Positions 18,965-28,840 of a stretch of 64,000 nt of DNA are shown here, in pieces. The notes under the pieces were generated by a model. It was given only the letters and a program-made list of their open reading frames with translations. It was not told the origin of the DNA and made no database searches. This DNA comes from Mesorhizobium erdmanii USDA 3471 (lineage in GTDB: Bacteria; Pseudomonadota; Alphaproteobacteria; Rhizobiales; Rhizobiaceae): positions 154 to 64,153 of the forward strand of contig NZ_AXAE01000018.1 of the NCBI RefSeq assembly GCF_000472705.1, written 5' to 3'. The first letter of the stretch is position 1. Every line of letters starts with the position of its first letter. The position numbers and the translations under genes are program-made.

Positions 18965-19490
18965 TGCCATGAATCGTACGCATACGGCGAAGGCGGCCTA
19001 CTGACGCCTGCCTCGAGGCGTTAGTGTCCGCTTAGGCTTAAGTTACTTCCGAATGAAGTATCTGGCTATGGAGCAGCCCTCGACGGTTGATGCAAGACGT
19101 CCGCGGCCCTGCCGCTGCCGACGGGTGGGTGCGGCGCGGCTCCTGGACGGTCGAGCAGAAGCTGCGGATCGTGCGTGAGGTGCAGGAGTCCGGTGATCCG
19201 GTGTCGGTTGTGGCGAGGCGTCACGACATGAACGCGAGCCACTTGTTCATCTGGATGAAGCAAGCCCAGAAGTCCCAGAAGGGCGATTGGGCCGATCCAA
19301 GCCGTTGCCCGAGATCCCACCCACAGATCGCCTTCATTGACATGGGTGTTGTCGGTCCTGGTCTGCGCGATGTAGAGCCGGAAGAGCCGTCACCTGAGCG
19401 ATCGCACACTGAAGTACCGGCTACGACCAGCCAAGCGGTGTCTACCGGTGGCCGGATGGAAATTCTCGGGCCAACGGCCGACGTGTGATC
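18965..19490 (+). mobile_element. IS remnant with truncated OrfA (helix-turn-helix transposase subunit)
   Basis: 18965-19085 is the inverted partner of 1464-1580 and contains an ATG opening MKYLAMEQPSTV. The frame from 19087 encodes a helix-turn-helix protein with WTVEQKLRIVREVQESGD and VVARRHDMNASHLFIW, the pattern of the small transposase subunit of IS66 or IS3-type elements. The sequence after about residue 60 no longer matches and no large subunit follows. The ATG-containing start and the helix-turn-helix part are in different frames, so it is a broken left end. From 19490 to 19669 nothing else is seen. Confidence 0.75.
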
Positions 19491-19669
19491 GTTGACCGCA
19501 CTGTCGACGTCAGTGTCCTGCTGCGGATCCCGACAGAAGGCGCGCGTGTGGGGTTAGCCAAAGCCTACGCCCACATAAGAAGATGTGGCTTTCCATCACT
19601 GGCTCGGGCAAATTGATAAATTGGACCGGAACTCTCATCGCTTGCGACCCGCAATATGGTCCCACCATG

Positions 19670-21124
19670 TCAACTCAGCAGGCGGGACTGAGCATATTCC
19701 TTCAGTCCCTCGATACCCCCTTCGGTGCCAAAGCCGGATTCCTTACAAGGACTGAACGGATAATCCAAATTGAACTCCAGATGCTTGTTCACCCATATTG
19801 TTCCGAAGTCTAACCGCCGAGCGATCCGCGCCGCTCGATCTGTGTCGGCCGACCATACGGAAGCAGTAAGGCCATAAGGCGTTCCGTTGGCCCTGCGCAC
19901 CACGTCATCGACATCCGTAAATGTGAGGATCGGGAGAATCGGGCCGAACTGCTCATCTTTGACGAGCGAGGCTTCATCGGAGATCTCCGTCACGATGGTA
20001 GGGTTGATGAAATAGCCAGCAAGAGCTGGCGCTTTACCTCCTACAACGATGCGACCGACTTTCTCCGCTTCGTCCAAGTATTGAAGAACTTTATCGAACT
20101 GGACCTTATTCTGCAGAGGACCTACGGTGACATTGTCTTCCAAACCATCGCCCACAACTGCATTTCGCGCCAGAGCGGCAAGGCATTCGCAGAAGCGATC
20201 AGCAATGGCGGCGTGAACGTAAACCCGCTTGATTGCAGTACAGACCTGTCCGCTATTGAGAAATGCCGCGTCGAAAATGGCCTGCGGTACACGCTTCAGG
20301 TCGACGTCGTCGAACACGATTGCCGGATCATTGCCACCCAATTCCAAAGAGAGACGCTTTAAGCCCTGAGCAGCAGACGTCATGACGGCTTTGCCGGATG
20401 CGGTGGATCCCGTAAAAGAAATTTTTGCAATACTGGGATGGCTGACGAGCTTTGGACCAAGTGATCCATCGTCCGCGATGATCTGAATAAGCCCTGCCGG
20501 AACAACATCCCTAATGAGTTCGCCGAAGCGCAAGGTCGCCAAGGGAGTGGTCGGTGCCGGCTTAATTATTATGGAATTTCCGGTGATAATGGCTGGCCCG
20601 ATTTTGGATATTGCAGCCTCGAGTGGAAAATTCCACGGCACTATTCCTGCAACGATACCGTACGGGACAAAGTATTGTTCCGTGTATGCCCCCGGACTCT
20701 CGTTAAGGACGACAGAGCGCAACTCCAGGCCTGAACAGTGCTCAAGAAATTCGGCGCATGAGATGGTTTCGTTCCGAGCTTGCTGAAGCGGCTTTCCCTG
20801 CTCCAACGTCAGAAGGCGTGCAAGTTCCTCGACGTTCTTGCGCAGTACACCGGCCAAGGCAAGAAGGAGACTGCTGCGCACCGTCCACTGTTCGGCCCGC
20901 CAAGTCACAAAAGCCCGCTCGGCAGCGTCGATCGCCTGTTGCAGAACTTCCGCTCCGGGTACTATTGCGGCTCCAACAGTGCCTAGCGTCGCCGGGTTTG
21001 TGACCTTGAGTTTCGAGCCGTCACGGACGAGAGAACCATCGACCAGCGAGTAAAAGTTTCTTATATCCGCCATATGACTATCGCACTCCATTGTGGCAAA
21101 CATGCTGTTTGTCGCGCTCATCAA
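19670..21124 (-). CDS. NAD(P)-dependent aldehyde dehydrogenase
   Basis: 484 residues of the ALDH superfamily. IVPWNFPLEAAISKIGPA and the cofactor motif FTGSTASGK are present, with the general base glutamate at 261 (LELGGNDP) and the nucleophile C295 (LNSGQVCTA). Such enzymes oxidise an aldehyde to an acid in the cytoplasm; the substrate cannot be read from the sequence. Alternative starts at residues 12 or 18 (MADIRN, about 21073) are possible, since ALDHs usually begin near there. It is a single minus-strand gene next to the MocR regulator and the ferredoxin genes, which may supply or share its substrate. Confidence 0.88.
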   Translation of the reverse strand: MMSATNSMFATMECDSHMADIRNFYSLVDGSLVRDGSKLKVTNPATLGTVGAAIVPGAEVLQQAIDAAERAFVTWRAEQWTVRSSLLLALAGVLRKNVEELARLLTLEQGKPLQQARNETISCAEFLEHCSGLELRSVVLNESPGAYTEQYFVPYGIVAGIVPWNFPLEAAISKIGPAIITGNSIIIKPAPTTPLATLRFGELIRDVVPAGLIQIIADDGSLGPKLVSHPSIAKISFTGSTASGKAVMTSAAQGLKRLSLELGGNDPAIVFDDVDLKRVPQAIFDAAFLNSGQVCTAIKRVYVHAAIADRFCECLAALARNAVVGDGLEDNVTVGPLQNKVQFDKVLQYLDEAEKVGRIVVGGKAPALAGYFINPTIVTEISDEASLVKDEQFGPILPILTFTDVDDVVRRANGTPYGLTASVWSADTDRAARIARRLDFGTIWVNKHLEFNLDYPFSPCKESGFGTEGGIEGLKEYAQSRLLS

Positions 21125-21615
21125 CTTCTTTCCCTACCGAACATGCTGTTCAATGCCGATTTTAGCAGACCACTTTAGATCGTCACCGGGCGATGGTTTG
21201 TGGCCTTGCGACAGGTGAAATTGGACATCAGAGTCTGGGCGCACGTCGTGGAATTTCGGAGGCGGTACCCGTCTCAACACCATTACTATTCCCCATTCCA
21301 TGGATCCGGTTCTTCTCGATGACTCCCCCAAGGAAGTAAGTATCAAGCTCCGTGTGGCTAGAGGCAGATAACGGCAAATTGCATCAGCACAACGGTCACC
21401 ATCAGGTGCCTCGTTGGAATGGCAGCCTGTCCCCAGAGCGATTAGGGGGCGCGTGTCTGCTTCGTGGGCGCTTCTCGAAAAAAGTGAGCAACCGGCCCCG
21501 ACAACTTCGCGGCGAACGAGAAACCGACTATTCTCATCGACACATTTCCCGTCATAACCCTGCAACAGCCGCAGAATGAACGAGACGGCGCAGCCTCAAA
21601 CGATTCGTCTGATGG
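21125..21615. other. Gene-poor gap with a dispersed repeat
   Basis: No convincing gene. The frames here look like chance. 21376-21460 is repeated, in shortened form, at 30639-30709, in the same orientation (shared: AAATTGCATCAG, then AATGGCAGCCTG, then CGCGTGTCTGC). This suggests an IS-derived fragment of unknown family. Confidence 0.4.
21376..21460 (+). repeat. Dispersed repeat, copy A
   Basis: Partner at 30639-30709, with three conserved blocks separated by small gaps. Neither copy sits inside a gene. The origin is unknown; a decayed insertion sequence or a small repetitive element is possible. Confidence 0.5.
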
Positions 21616-23073
21616 TCATCGCCGACCGACCGACCTGTGCATCATCTCACCCAGTTTCGCCAGATAAGTTTCGTTCTGAGCGGTCCATGGGAACGAGAAG
21701 TTAAGCGCTACGAAGTTTCGGAAGGAGGCCTCGATCGAGAAGATAGGACCCGGGAGAAAACTGAAGTCGGATTCTATCGCTTGAAGCAAGGCGCTAGTAG
21801 CATCGAAGCCGACTGGCCCTCGTACCCAGCACATGAACCCGCCGACGGGAGGCGATACAACACATTCACTTGGAAAATGTTCTGCGATTAATTCGAGGCC
21901 CCGTTGCATTCTCGCGGCAAGTGTGCAGCGCAACTGTCTCAAATGTCGATCCTGACTACGGGTAGCCAGAAACGTGGCGATCGCGCGCTGGACAATACCA
22001 TCACCGCTGTTCAGTCCATGTGCATACTGGTGAGTCATCAAACGTCGTGTGTGGGTGCCGGCAATGATCCAACCCAATCCATACGCTGGCGGGAGCGAGG
22101 CCATGAAACTGCCGAATTGCACCACGATATCGGACGGATCGTGTTGTTTGAACGAAGGCTGTCTGCTGCCGTCGTAGTTCAGGTCGCTGAACATGTCATT
22201 TTCGAGAATGAGTACCTGGTGTTGGCGAGCAATTTCCACAACACGGCGCATTGTTTGCTCGGAATAGGTTACGCCTGTGGGATAGTGATTGGAGCCCATA
22301 AGCAATGCCACGCGAACCGAATTAGAGCGGACAAGATGCAGGAAATGTTCGGGATCGATGCCCGAGCGCGGGTGGGAATAAATTTCCACCACGGAGAGGC
22401 TCTTGCGGTTCAATCCGGCTAGCATTGGAAAATAAGAAGGGCTTTCGACAAGAATGACGTCTCCTGGCTTGGTAAATGCATTGAGGCACATGTCGAAGCA
22501 CGACATGCCCGTGTTGCCGACAACGATTTCCCCGTGTGCTACGACGCTCCCCCGCCTTGATGCGCGGCGTGAAATTTCATGTCGCAACTGCACGTCGCCT
22601 TGTGGTGAATCGCATCCAGCAAGCCTTGTCTCGCCTTGGCGCAAGAGCTGGCGCAACAGTCGGTCGATGTCGTTGCGGTCGAATAGGTCCGGACTTGGGT
22701 AGAAGCTGCCGAATGCGCCAAGCTCATTTGAATACCAAATATGTAGCAAAGCCTCAGGCAGATTTTTTACAGTCTCTCCATGGACATCGTGGCTATTGTT
22801 CCCTGTGTCTGTCACTGGCGCCGGCACACCGACGACATAGAAGCCCGACCGGGGCCGGGCCTCGCAAACTCCCTCAGCCTCCAAGAGTTCGTATGCATGA
22901 TGCACTGTCATCGGGCTATAACCGGTATCTTCGCTTAACTGCCGGACAGACGGCAGGCGATCGCCCACCCTCAGAGTCCCCGTGCGAATGCCGCGCTTGA
23001 TGTGGTCAACGACAAATTCGTAGCGGCGCATAGCCGATGTCTTGGGAACATGGGTCATAGGATTGGAGTTCAT
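21616..23073 (-). CDS. MocR-type regulator (GntR helix-turn-helix fused to aminotransferase-like domain)
   Basis: 485 residues. The GntR-type winged helix (residues about 14-82: GDRLPSVRQLSEDTGYSPMTV) is joined to a class I aminotransferase-like domain (about 110-480), as in MocR/PdxR/GabR regulators. In these proteins the PLP-binding lysine normally lies in a SFSKTL-like motif. Here the equivalent is GSFMASLPP (321-329), with alanine at the lysine position. PLP may therefore not be bound covalently, and the domain may sense a ligand by other means. It probably regulates the divergent ferredoxin reductase/Rieske genes at 23411 or the aldehyde dehydrogenase. The start at 23073 may be a few codons early. 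Confidence 0.88.
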   Translation of the reverse strand: MNSNPMTHVPKTSAMRRYEFVVDHIKRGIRTGTLRVGDRLPSVRQLSEDTGYSPMTVHHAYELLEAEGVCEARPRSGFYVVGVPAPVTDTGNNSHDVHGETVKNLPEALLHIWYSNELGAFGSFYPSPDLFDRNDIDRLLRQLLRQGETRLAGCDSPQGDVQLRHEISRRASRRGSVVAHGEIVVGNTGMSCFDMCLNAFTKPGDVILVESPSYFPMLAGLNRKSLSVVEIYSHPRSGIDPEHFLHLVRSNSVRVALLMGSNHYPTGVTYSEQTMRRVVEIARQHQVLILENDMFSDLNYDGSRQPSFKQHDPSDIVVQFGSFMASLPPAYGLGWIIAGTHTRRLMTHQYAHGLNSGDGIVQRAIATFLATRSQDRHLRQLRCTLAARMQRGLELIAEHFPSECVVSPPVGGFMCWVRGPVGFDATSALLQAIESDFSFLPGPIFSIEASFRNFVALNFSFPWTAQNETYLAKLGEMMHRSVGRR

Positions 23074-23410
23074 ATCGTAACTGGCACCTGCGGTGTCTCC
23101 ACAAGAAAGCTTGTTTTACCTCTAAACGAACAATGGGTGGCAGTCCGATCCGTTGCGGTGCTTGAGCCTTGTGCAACGCCGTACCCGGCGATCGAACAAT
23201 ATGGATTCATCTGAACCGGCAAAATGCACAAAAGCCACCTATTCCGCGGAGCACAGTTTCTGGCGAGGAGGCGTTTCGAGGTTTTGCTTTGGAAGCTGGG
23301 CCGTCTGTGCTGAACGAATTCTCTGGAATTTGACACTGGTGCATCTCCAGATTTTTGTTTCTTTTGTCATAGCGGTAACGTTCAAAGTTGCCAGGCGCTG
23401 AGGAAGGTTT
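23074..23410. other. Divergent promoter region between MocR and ferredoxin-reductase genes
   Basis: 337 bases without a gene. It must hold the promoters of both divergent genes, but I cannot point to a specific operator with confidence. Confidence 0.4.
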
Positions 23411-24628
23411 ATGGAAACGGTCGTTATCATCGGAGGAGGACTAGCAGGACATCGTGCTGCCACAACGCTCGCCGAGCTGTGTCCTGAGCAGCGCACGGTC
23501 CTAATTCATGGCGAGAGCGGGACACCCTATGACAGGCCGCCGCTGTCCAAGGACTTTCTCTTAGAGGGCAAGAGGCCGACCCTGAAAGGGTCTGAGCTGT
23601 ATGCAAAGGGCGTCGTTTTGCGGGATGGAACGAAGGCCACTCTCATCGACCCCCTTCGACGCATCGTCCATACTGATAACGGTGATCCGGAACACTACGA
23701 CAAGCTTTTGATCGCTACGGGATCTCGGGCCCGGCATTTGGAGAACTTCAGTGTGGACCCGGTACAAGTTCACTATCTGCGCACTGAATCAGACGCGTTG
23801 CGATTACGCGGGGTTCTTGCGCGTGGCAAACGGCTGGCAGTCATCGGCGGCGGTTTTATAGGGCTGGAGGTATCGGCGATCGCTCGCCGCTTGGGGTGTC
23901 AAACAACGGTTTTTGAGCTGGCGCCGCGACTGCTGCCGCGCAGCGCCTCGCTCTCCTTGTCAGAATGGGTCGCGACGCGACACGCGAGCCAAGGTGGTGA
24001 GCTCCGTTTGAACTGCGCAAATCTGCGCATGTCGAATAATTCAAAGGGCGAGGTCCTTCTGACTTGGGATGGAGGGTCGGCCGTTGCTGACATGGTCCTT
24101 ATTGCGGTCGGGATCGGGCCAAATGCGGAAATCGCCGCTGACGCCGGCATCGACACCGCCGACGGGATCGTTGTGAATGCACGCTGCGAAACGTCCGTTC
24201 CCGGAATATATGCTGCCGGAGAAGTGACGAACTATCCTGTGCCCGCGCTCGGCCGGCGGCTACGCAGTGAGAGCTGGACTGTCGCCGGCGATCAGGCAGT
24301 TGTGGCCGCACAAGTCATGTGCGGTCTGGATGCACAGTATCAGGACCTACCTTGGTTCTGGTCCGATCAGTGCGGCGTAACCCTCCAGTCGTACGGACTG
24401 CCAGCCCTCGCGACGCGCCTGTATCGCATCGGGGACGTCGCGAGCGAACGGTGGCTGGAGATTGGCATCGATGACCATGGACGTTTTGTCAGTGCCGTGG
24501 GGGTCAACCCTGGTCGTGACATGACGCAACTCCGACGAGACACAAAGGCTGGCAAGCCAATATCGCCGGACATTATGAGCCGGGCCGAGGAAGTCGATCC
24601 GTCCGACCTATACCTGGCAGCTGGCTAA
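23411..24628 (+). CDS. NAD(P)H-dependent ferredoxin reductase (FAD, BphA4/rubredoxin-reductase type)
   Basis: 405 residues. The N-terminal FAD site is GGGLAG (8-13), followed by the PYDRPPLSKDFL motif of the Rieske-oxygenase ferredoxin reductases. The NAD site is GGGFIG (about residue 145). A C-terminal reductase domain follows (about 320-400, starting WFWSDQ). These enzymes pass electrons from NADH to a small ferredoxin, here almost certainly the Rieske protein encoded 21 bases downstream. No oxygenase gene lies in the window to use the electrons. The start is supported by the AGGAAGG site upstream. Confidence 0.92.
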   Translation: METVVIIGGGLAGHRAATTLAELCPEQRTVLIHGESGTPYDRPPLSKDFLLEGKRPTLKGSELYAKGVVLRDGTKATLIDPLRRIVHTDNGDPEHYDKLLIATGSRARHLENFSVDPVQVHYLRTESDALRLRGVLARGKRLAVIGGGFIGLEVSAIARRLGCQTTVFELAPRLLPRSASLSLSEWVATRHASQGGELRLNCANLRMSNNSKGEVLLTWDGGSAVADMVLIAVGIGPNAEIAADAGIDTADGIVVNARCETSVPGIYAAGEVTNYPVPALGRRLRSESWTVAGDQAVVAAQVMCGLDAQYQDLPWFWSDQCGVTLQSYGLPALATRLYRIGDVASERWLEIGIDDHGRFVSAVGVNPGRDMTQLRRDTKAGKPISPDIMSRAEEVDPSDLYLAAG

Positions 24629-24649
24629 TTACGGCAATCGGAGTCAATT

Positions 24650-25006
24650 GTGACAACAGCAGAAAAAAGCATAGATACTGAGCCGCAAAATTCTGAATGG
24701 ATAATTTTTTGCGCTCTTTCCGATCTTCAAGAGGACTCCGTAACGCCGTTCGATATGAACGATAGACGCGTCGCTATCTACCTGATTGACAACAAAGTAT
24801 ATGCGACCACTAACGTGTGTTCACACGCTTTCGCTCTCCTTTCCGATGGCTGGCTGGAGGGGACTCTTATCGAGTGCCCTTTGCATGGTGCTCAATTTGA
24901 AATCACTTCGGGACAAGTGGTTCAAGGCCCGGCTGACTGTCCGATCACCGTGTTCGAGACGAAGGTGGAAGGCGGCCAGGTCCTGGTGCGTCTTCCCGTA
25001 GCGTAA
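24650..25006 (+). CDS. Rieske [2Fe-2S] ferredoxin
   Basis: 118 residues from a GTG start at 24650. Cluster ligands are C57-x-H59 (CSH) and C76-x2-H79 (CPLH), the spacing of the small Rieske ferredoxins that serve ring-hydroxylating or N-demethylating oxygenases. It is cytoplasmic and without a signal. It forms an electron-transfer pair with the reductase directly upstream. A different, longer Rieske protein is encoded at 36388-36846. The partner oxygenase must be encoded elsewhere or has been lost. Confidence 0.92.
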   Translation: MTTAEKSIDTEPQNSEWIIFCALSDLQEDSVTPFDMNDRRVAIYLIDNKVYATTNVCSHAFALLSDGWLEGTLIECPLHGAQFEITSGQVVQGPADCPITVFETKVEGGQVLVRLPVA

Positions 25007-25187
25007 AGTCGCGCCAGAGCAGGCCGAAACTCGCGGTACATTAGTGCGCGTGCACGTATTCGAGTGCCTATGGCAGCGCCTTGGACAGACGGCATCGTCT
25101 TTCGCACCAGGTGCCATCGGAGATCTGTGACATCGCGTCGTGTAAGCCTTGGGTTGCATCGACCAGCTCAAGTTGGGGAGGAACGGG

Positions 25188-26162
25188 GTGGATTACGTCA
25201 ACGTTGGAAGGACCGGCCTCAAGGTTTCTCGGATCTGTCTTGGCTGTTTGAGCTTCGGCTTGGCTGAGCGTCGCTGGGGTTTGAGCGAGGATGAGAGCCG
25301 ACCGATCATCAAGCGCGCGATCGAAGGCGGAATCAATTTCTTCGATACCGCCAACACGTACGGGGATGGCGGGAGTGAGCAGGTTCTGGGCCGAGCTATC
25401 CATGATTTTGCCCGGCGCGACGAGGTGGTGATCGCAACGAAGGTCTACTACCCGATGCGGGCCGATCCAAACGGACGCGGTCTTTCACGCAAGGCGATCA
25501 TGGCGGAGGTGGAGGGGAGCCTGCGCCGCCTCACCACCGATTATATCGACCTTTACCAAATCCATCGCTGGGACGACGCTACTCCGATCGAAGAGACGCT
25601 CGACTCACTACACGACGTCGTCAAATCCGGGAAGGTTCGGTATATCGGTGCATCCTCAATGGCTGCATGGCAATTCTGCAAAGCGCTCCAACTCGCTGGC
25701 AATCATGGTTGGACCCGCTTTGTCTCAATGCAACCGCACTACAATCTCCTCTATCGCGAGGAGGAACGCGAGATGCTCCCTCTGTGCGAAAGCGAAGGTG
25801 TCGGCGTCCTACCGTGGAGTCCGCTTGCGGGGGGACGTCTCGCCCGCCCTTGGCAGGAAGAGCCAGACACCCTTCGCGGGCGGACCGATGAATTGAGCGC
25901 GGGCAATTACGCCCGAACGCAAGAAGCGGACAAGATCGTCGTCGACCGTCTTACGTCGCTATCGCAAACGCGGGGCCTCCCTCATGCGCAGCTAGCGTTG
26001 GCGTGGCTGCTTTCGAAGCCGGTGGTGACTGCATCCATCGTCGGCGTGACGAAGCCGCAACATCTCGAGGACGCGTTCGCGGCCGTCGGCGTGAAGCTAT
26101 CGGAAGATGAGGTGAAATTACTCGAGGCGCCGTACGTGCCACATCCAGTTTCAGGACTTTAA
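25188..26162 (+). CDS. Aldo/keto reductase
   Basis: 324 residues from the GTG at 25188, chosen because GGGGAGGAACG lies just ahead; a TTG at 25149 would add an unneeded extension. The AKR barrel residues are visible: D53 and Y58 (FFDTANTYGDGG), K85 (ATKVYYP) and the histidine in LYQIHRWD. It probably reduces or oxidises a small carbonyl compound with NADPH. It follows the ferredoxin genes by 180 bases on the same strand. The substrate is unknown. Confidence 0.9.
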   Translation: MDYVNVGRTGLKVSRICLGCLSFGLAERRWGLSEDESRPIIKRAIEGGINFFDTANTYGDGGSEQVLGRAIHDFARRDEVVIATKVYYPMRADPNGRGLSRKAIMAEVEGSLRRLTTDYIDLYQIHRWDDATPIEETLDSLHDVVKSGKVRYIGASSMAAWQFCKALQLAGNHGWTRFVSMQPHYNLLYREEEREMLPLCESEGVGVLPWSPLAGGRLARPWQEEPDTLRGRTDELSAGNYARTQEADKIVVDRLTSLSQTRGLPHAQLALAWLLSKPVVTASIVGVTKPQHLEDAFAAVGVKLSEDEVKLLEAPYVPHPVSGL

Positions 26163-26703
26163 CTATTAACGCGAGAACCGAGCATCCCCGTTTCGATTGT
26201 CGATCAGCTCCTGGTCGGCACCTATCCGAAGACGATCTTCGACCCCCGCCGGCTTGATGGACGATCTGATGAAGGCCGCCGCGGGTTCCAAAGCTGAGAT
26301 GGATCACCATCTCGATGGTAATGAATGAACGGCCGGCATCCGCCGTAACGGCTCCGGAAAGAAGAGCATGACGACCGGCGTTGGCGCTTCCGGCATCCAC
26401 CCGCCAGCAACTGCACAACTGCCTTCTCACCCGATTCCGACATTCCGACCGTCGACGGCTTGTCCATAGCCAGGTACTTCATTGCCGCAAGCAGTAGGAG
26501 GCAACCGCCGTACGGATACGCTCAAAAATGGTTCCGATTCATCAGCTCCATTCAGGAGCCGTAAATCATAGACCGCAAGGGGTGCCAACACTTTTTTGGG
26601 TCCGGACCCTAGGTCGGTGGGTTCCCGCTGTAGACAAGCCGGACACCGCCTTGGACAAGGCCATTGCATCGCGGTGGACCGTGGCGGCTTCGGAGAACCT
26701 CCT
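26163..26703 (-). mobile_element. Decayed IS fragment (third copy of the OrfA-type left end)
   Basis: The minus-strand frame starting at 26482 opens MKYLAMDKPSTVGMSESGE, matching the starts at 1464-1580 and 18965-19085, and the preceding bases are partly conserved. No helix-turn-helix follows. The rest of the 540-base gap gives no recognisable protein. A 12-base palindrome GGGTCCGGACCC near 26600 is next to a T-run on the wrong side for either neighbouring gene and is not called as a terminator. Confidence 0.55.
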
Positions 26704-28578
26704 TTAGTGCGGCACAACTGAGATGAGGGCTTCACAAATGGGCCCCTGCGAGACATCGTCGATCAAAACCTCCGCAGTTATGAGCCTTCGCGGTTCTTCT
26801 TCAGACGGCGCAATCGCCCGCAGCAGGAGTTCGCTGTGCTCTCCCCGCCGAAGCGTCACGCTTTCCGTTTCGCAGGATGTTATCCAGCCAGACGGCGGCA
26901 AAAGACGAGCACTGTAGGTAGCCGTTCGCTCCAAGTTGTTGCGAATCCTAATCGTGTACCTCACTTCGTCGTTCGGGTGAGCCGTCGACACATAGGGCAG
27001 CATTCGCGCCCAAAACAAATCTATGAAATGGTCTGCAGGTTCCCCCACAAGATCGCGCAAGATTTTCTCCTTACGCTCAATGTAGTCGATGTACTCCGCA
27101 GTTCTCGATTGATCCATCGCAATCAGCTCGCCATGGCCAGGACATATGAGATCAGGCGTCAACGCGCTCATGACGCTCGCGCAGCGGCGATGCATCTCCA
27201 ACTGAAAACTGTTGCGCATGACTGTAGTCTGGATCGCGATTTCACGTTCAATCCCTCCAGCCTGCGGATTGAAGAGAAATAGGTTGTCGCCACTGAAGAG
27301 AACGCGCTTACCATCAATATTACCAACTATCACCGAGTGATACTCGGTCTGGCCCGGGGCGTAATGGATCTCGAAGTCAAATCCTCTCCAGTGAAATGCC
27401 TCGCCATCACGCAGAATCCGTTGCACTTTGATGGCTTTGTCGTAGCAGCACGGTGTACTCGCCCAAGCTGAGGGATCGGCAATGACCTGGGCGACGCAAT
27501 CGAGCGCCCAGCACTGGGTATTATAATGCTGTTGTAGATACGGTATTCCGCATACGTGATCATCATGAACGTGTGTGGGAACGACGAGTTCAATATCTCG
27601 CACTTCATAGTCGTCACGGAGTTGATCGAGGTGATGCTCGACAAAACGCAGGGCCTTCATACTTCCGTGGTCAGGAGCCACATGAAGATGCCCCTCAGAG
27701 GCCAATCCATAGTCGATCAGCATCGCGTGACCGTGCCCGCTCAGGACAATATAAAAATTAGAGCAGGTGTACGGTCCGGCCCACAGTAAATGTTCCGTGA
27801 TACGCTGGAGACGACTCTCGCGCAAAAGTTTTGCTTCGGCGCGCCCATCCCCGGCTTTACCTGAGGTGCGGTTCCCCCCTAGGCTAGCGACCGCCTCGAG
27901 CCTCGATTCCAGCGCGGAAATGTCCGCCTTTACCTCTGTGATAGGTGCCCCATGCGACGGATAGGCAGTTTCAACATTCTCCTTTTTTAGGGCAAGGATC
28001 GACTGCATAGTGAACTCAACACCGAGGAGATCTCCGTAGCCGAATTCCATAGCGTGCAGCTGGTAGAGTTTGCCCCCCCTGCTCATCAAGTCGCCTGTAA
28101 AGGCAACCCTCTTGCCATCGACATATGCAATCAGGCTGACCATGCCGTAAGTATGACCTTTTGCGGGGATTATGCGAAATTCGTACTCTTTCCATGTGAA
28201 AGTGCCGTAGTCTTCTAGAACCGCATCAACGGAGACGTTTTCCGACAATGCAAAAACTGTGTTGGTGTCATTATAATTGTCATAGATCCGGCGCGTTTGC
28301 CAATGAGCCTCAGTTTCGGCGAACAGATGCCGCTCATACTGTGGAACGGCGACTTTTGCACCGGCCGTTTGAACAAGTGCAGTTCCCCAACATTGATCTC
28401 TGTGATGGTGGGTATGCAGAACCCATTCAACTTGCTTGATGCCCATGTCGGCAAGGTGCTGCACAACAGCACCCGACCCTGTATCGATCAGCAAGCACTG
28501 GTTGCCACTCTTCAGAATGTAGACATTGCAAGTATCTTCATAGACCCAAAGGTGGGTTGAGAGCTGGATCAAAGACAT
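26704..28578 (-). CDS. Tandem metallo-beta-lactamase-fold hydrolase with C-terminal beta domain
   Basis: 624 residues with two MBL-fold domains in one chain. Domain 1 (about 1-235) has THHHRDQ at 56-62, then GH142 (AKGHTYG), D163 (FTGD) and H209 (PSHG). Domain 2 (about 255-500) has the canonical THVHDDH at 335-341, then PGQTEYH where PGHT is expected, SGD and PGHGE. Domain 1 thus lacks the last histidine of HxHxDH (Q62), and domain 2 lacks the third-motif histidine (Q). About 110 residues at the end look like a beta-rich domain. Most MBL hydrolases have a single domain, so this is an unusual fusion. It lies downstream of an M20 amidohydrolase on the same strand. Confidence 0.85.
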   Translation of the reverse strand: MSLIQLSTHLWVYEDTCNVYILKSGNQCLLIDTGSGAVVQHLADMGIKQVEWVLHTHHHRDQCWGTALVQTAGAKVAVPQYERHLFAETEAHWQTRRIYDNYNDTNTVFALSENVSVDAVLEDYGTFTWKEYEFRIIPAKGHTYGMVSLIAYVDGKRVAFTGDLMSRGGKLYQLHAMEFGYGDLLGVEFTMQSILALKKENVETAYPSHGAPITEVKADISALESRLEAVASLGGNRTSGKAGDGRAEAKLLRESRLQRITEHLLWAGPYTCSNFYIVLSGHGHAMLIDYGLASEGHLHVAPDHGSMKALRFVEHHLDQLRDDYEVRDIELVVPTHVHDDHVCGIPYLQQHYNTQCWALDCVAQVIADPSAWASTPCCYDKAIKVQRILRDGEAFHWRGFDFEIHYAPGQTEYHSVIVGNIDGKRVLFSGDNLFLFNPQAGGIEREIAIQTTVMRNSFQLEMHRRCASVMSALTPDLICPGHGELIAMDQSRTAEYIDYIERKEKILRDLVGEPADHFIDLFWARMLPYVSTAHPNDEVRYTIRIRNNLERTATYSARLLPPSGWITSCETESVTLRRGEHSELLLRAIAPSEEEPRRLITAEVLIDDVSQGPICEALISVVPH

Positions 28579-28840
28579 TTTATAGTCCTCAGAGGCTTAT
28601 GCGCGAAGTTTTGCGCGTGGCGTCGATTGTTGCGGATAGACGTCGTGGCGCCGCAGCGGATGCGCTCTAGTCGCTCGTGGTCACACGACGGTTCGACAGC
28701 GTTCAAGACAGAACTCTTCCGTCCGTCTCGGGGGTCCTTCGTCACCAGGCACGCCAGCCTTGCGGGCATAAGGGAGCAGTTCGCCTACAGCTTCCCTGTA
28801 CCCCTTCGCGATGCTTTACGCGTGGGCTGAGAGTGTGGCT

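Noticed and set aside
26590-26612. GGGTCCGGACCC palindrome beside a T-run as a terminator
   Set aside because: The T-run is on the 5' side for the minus-strand gene and no plus-strand gene ends there; more likely IS debris.
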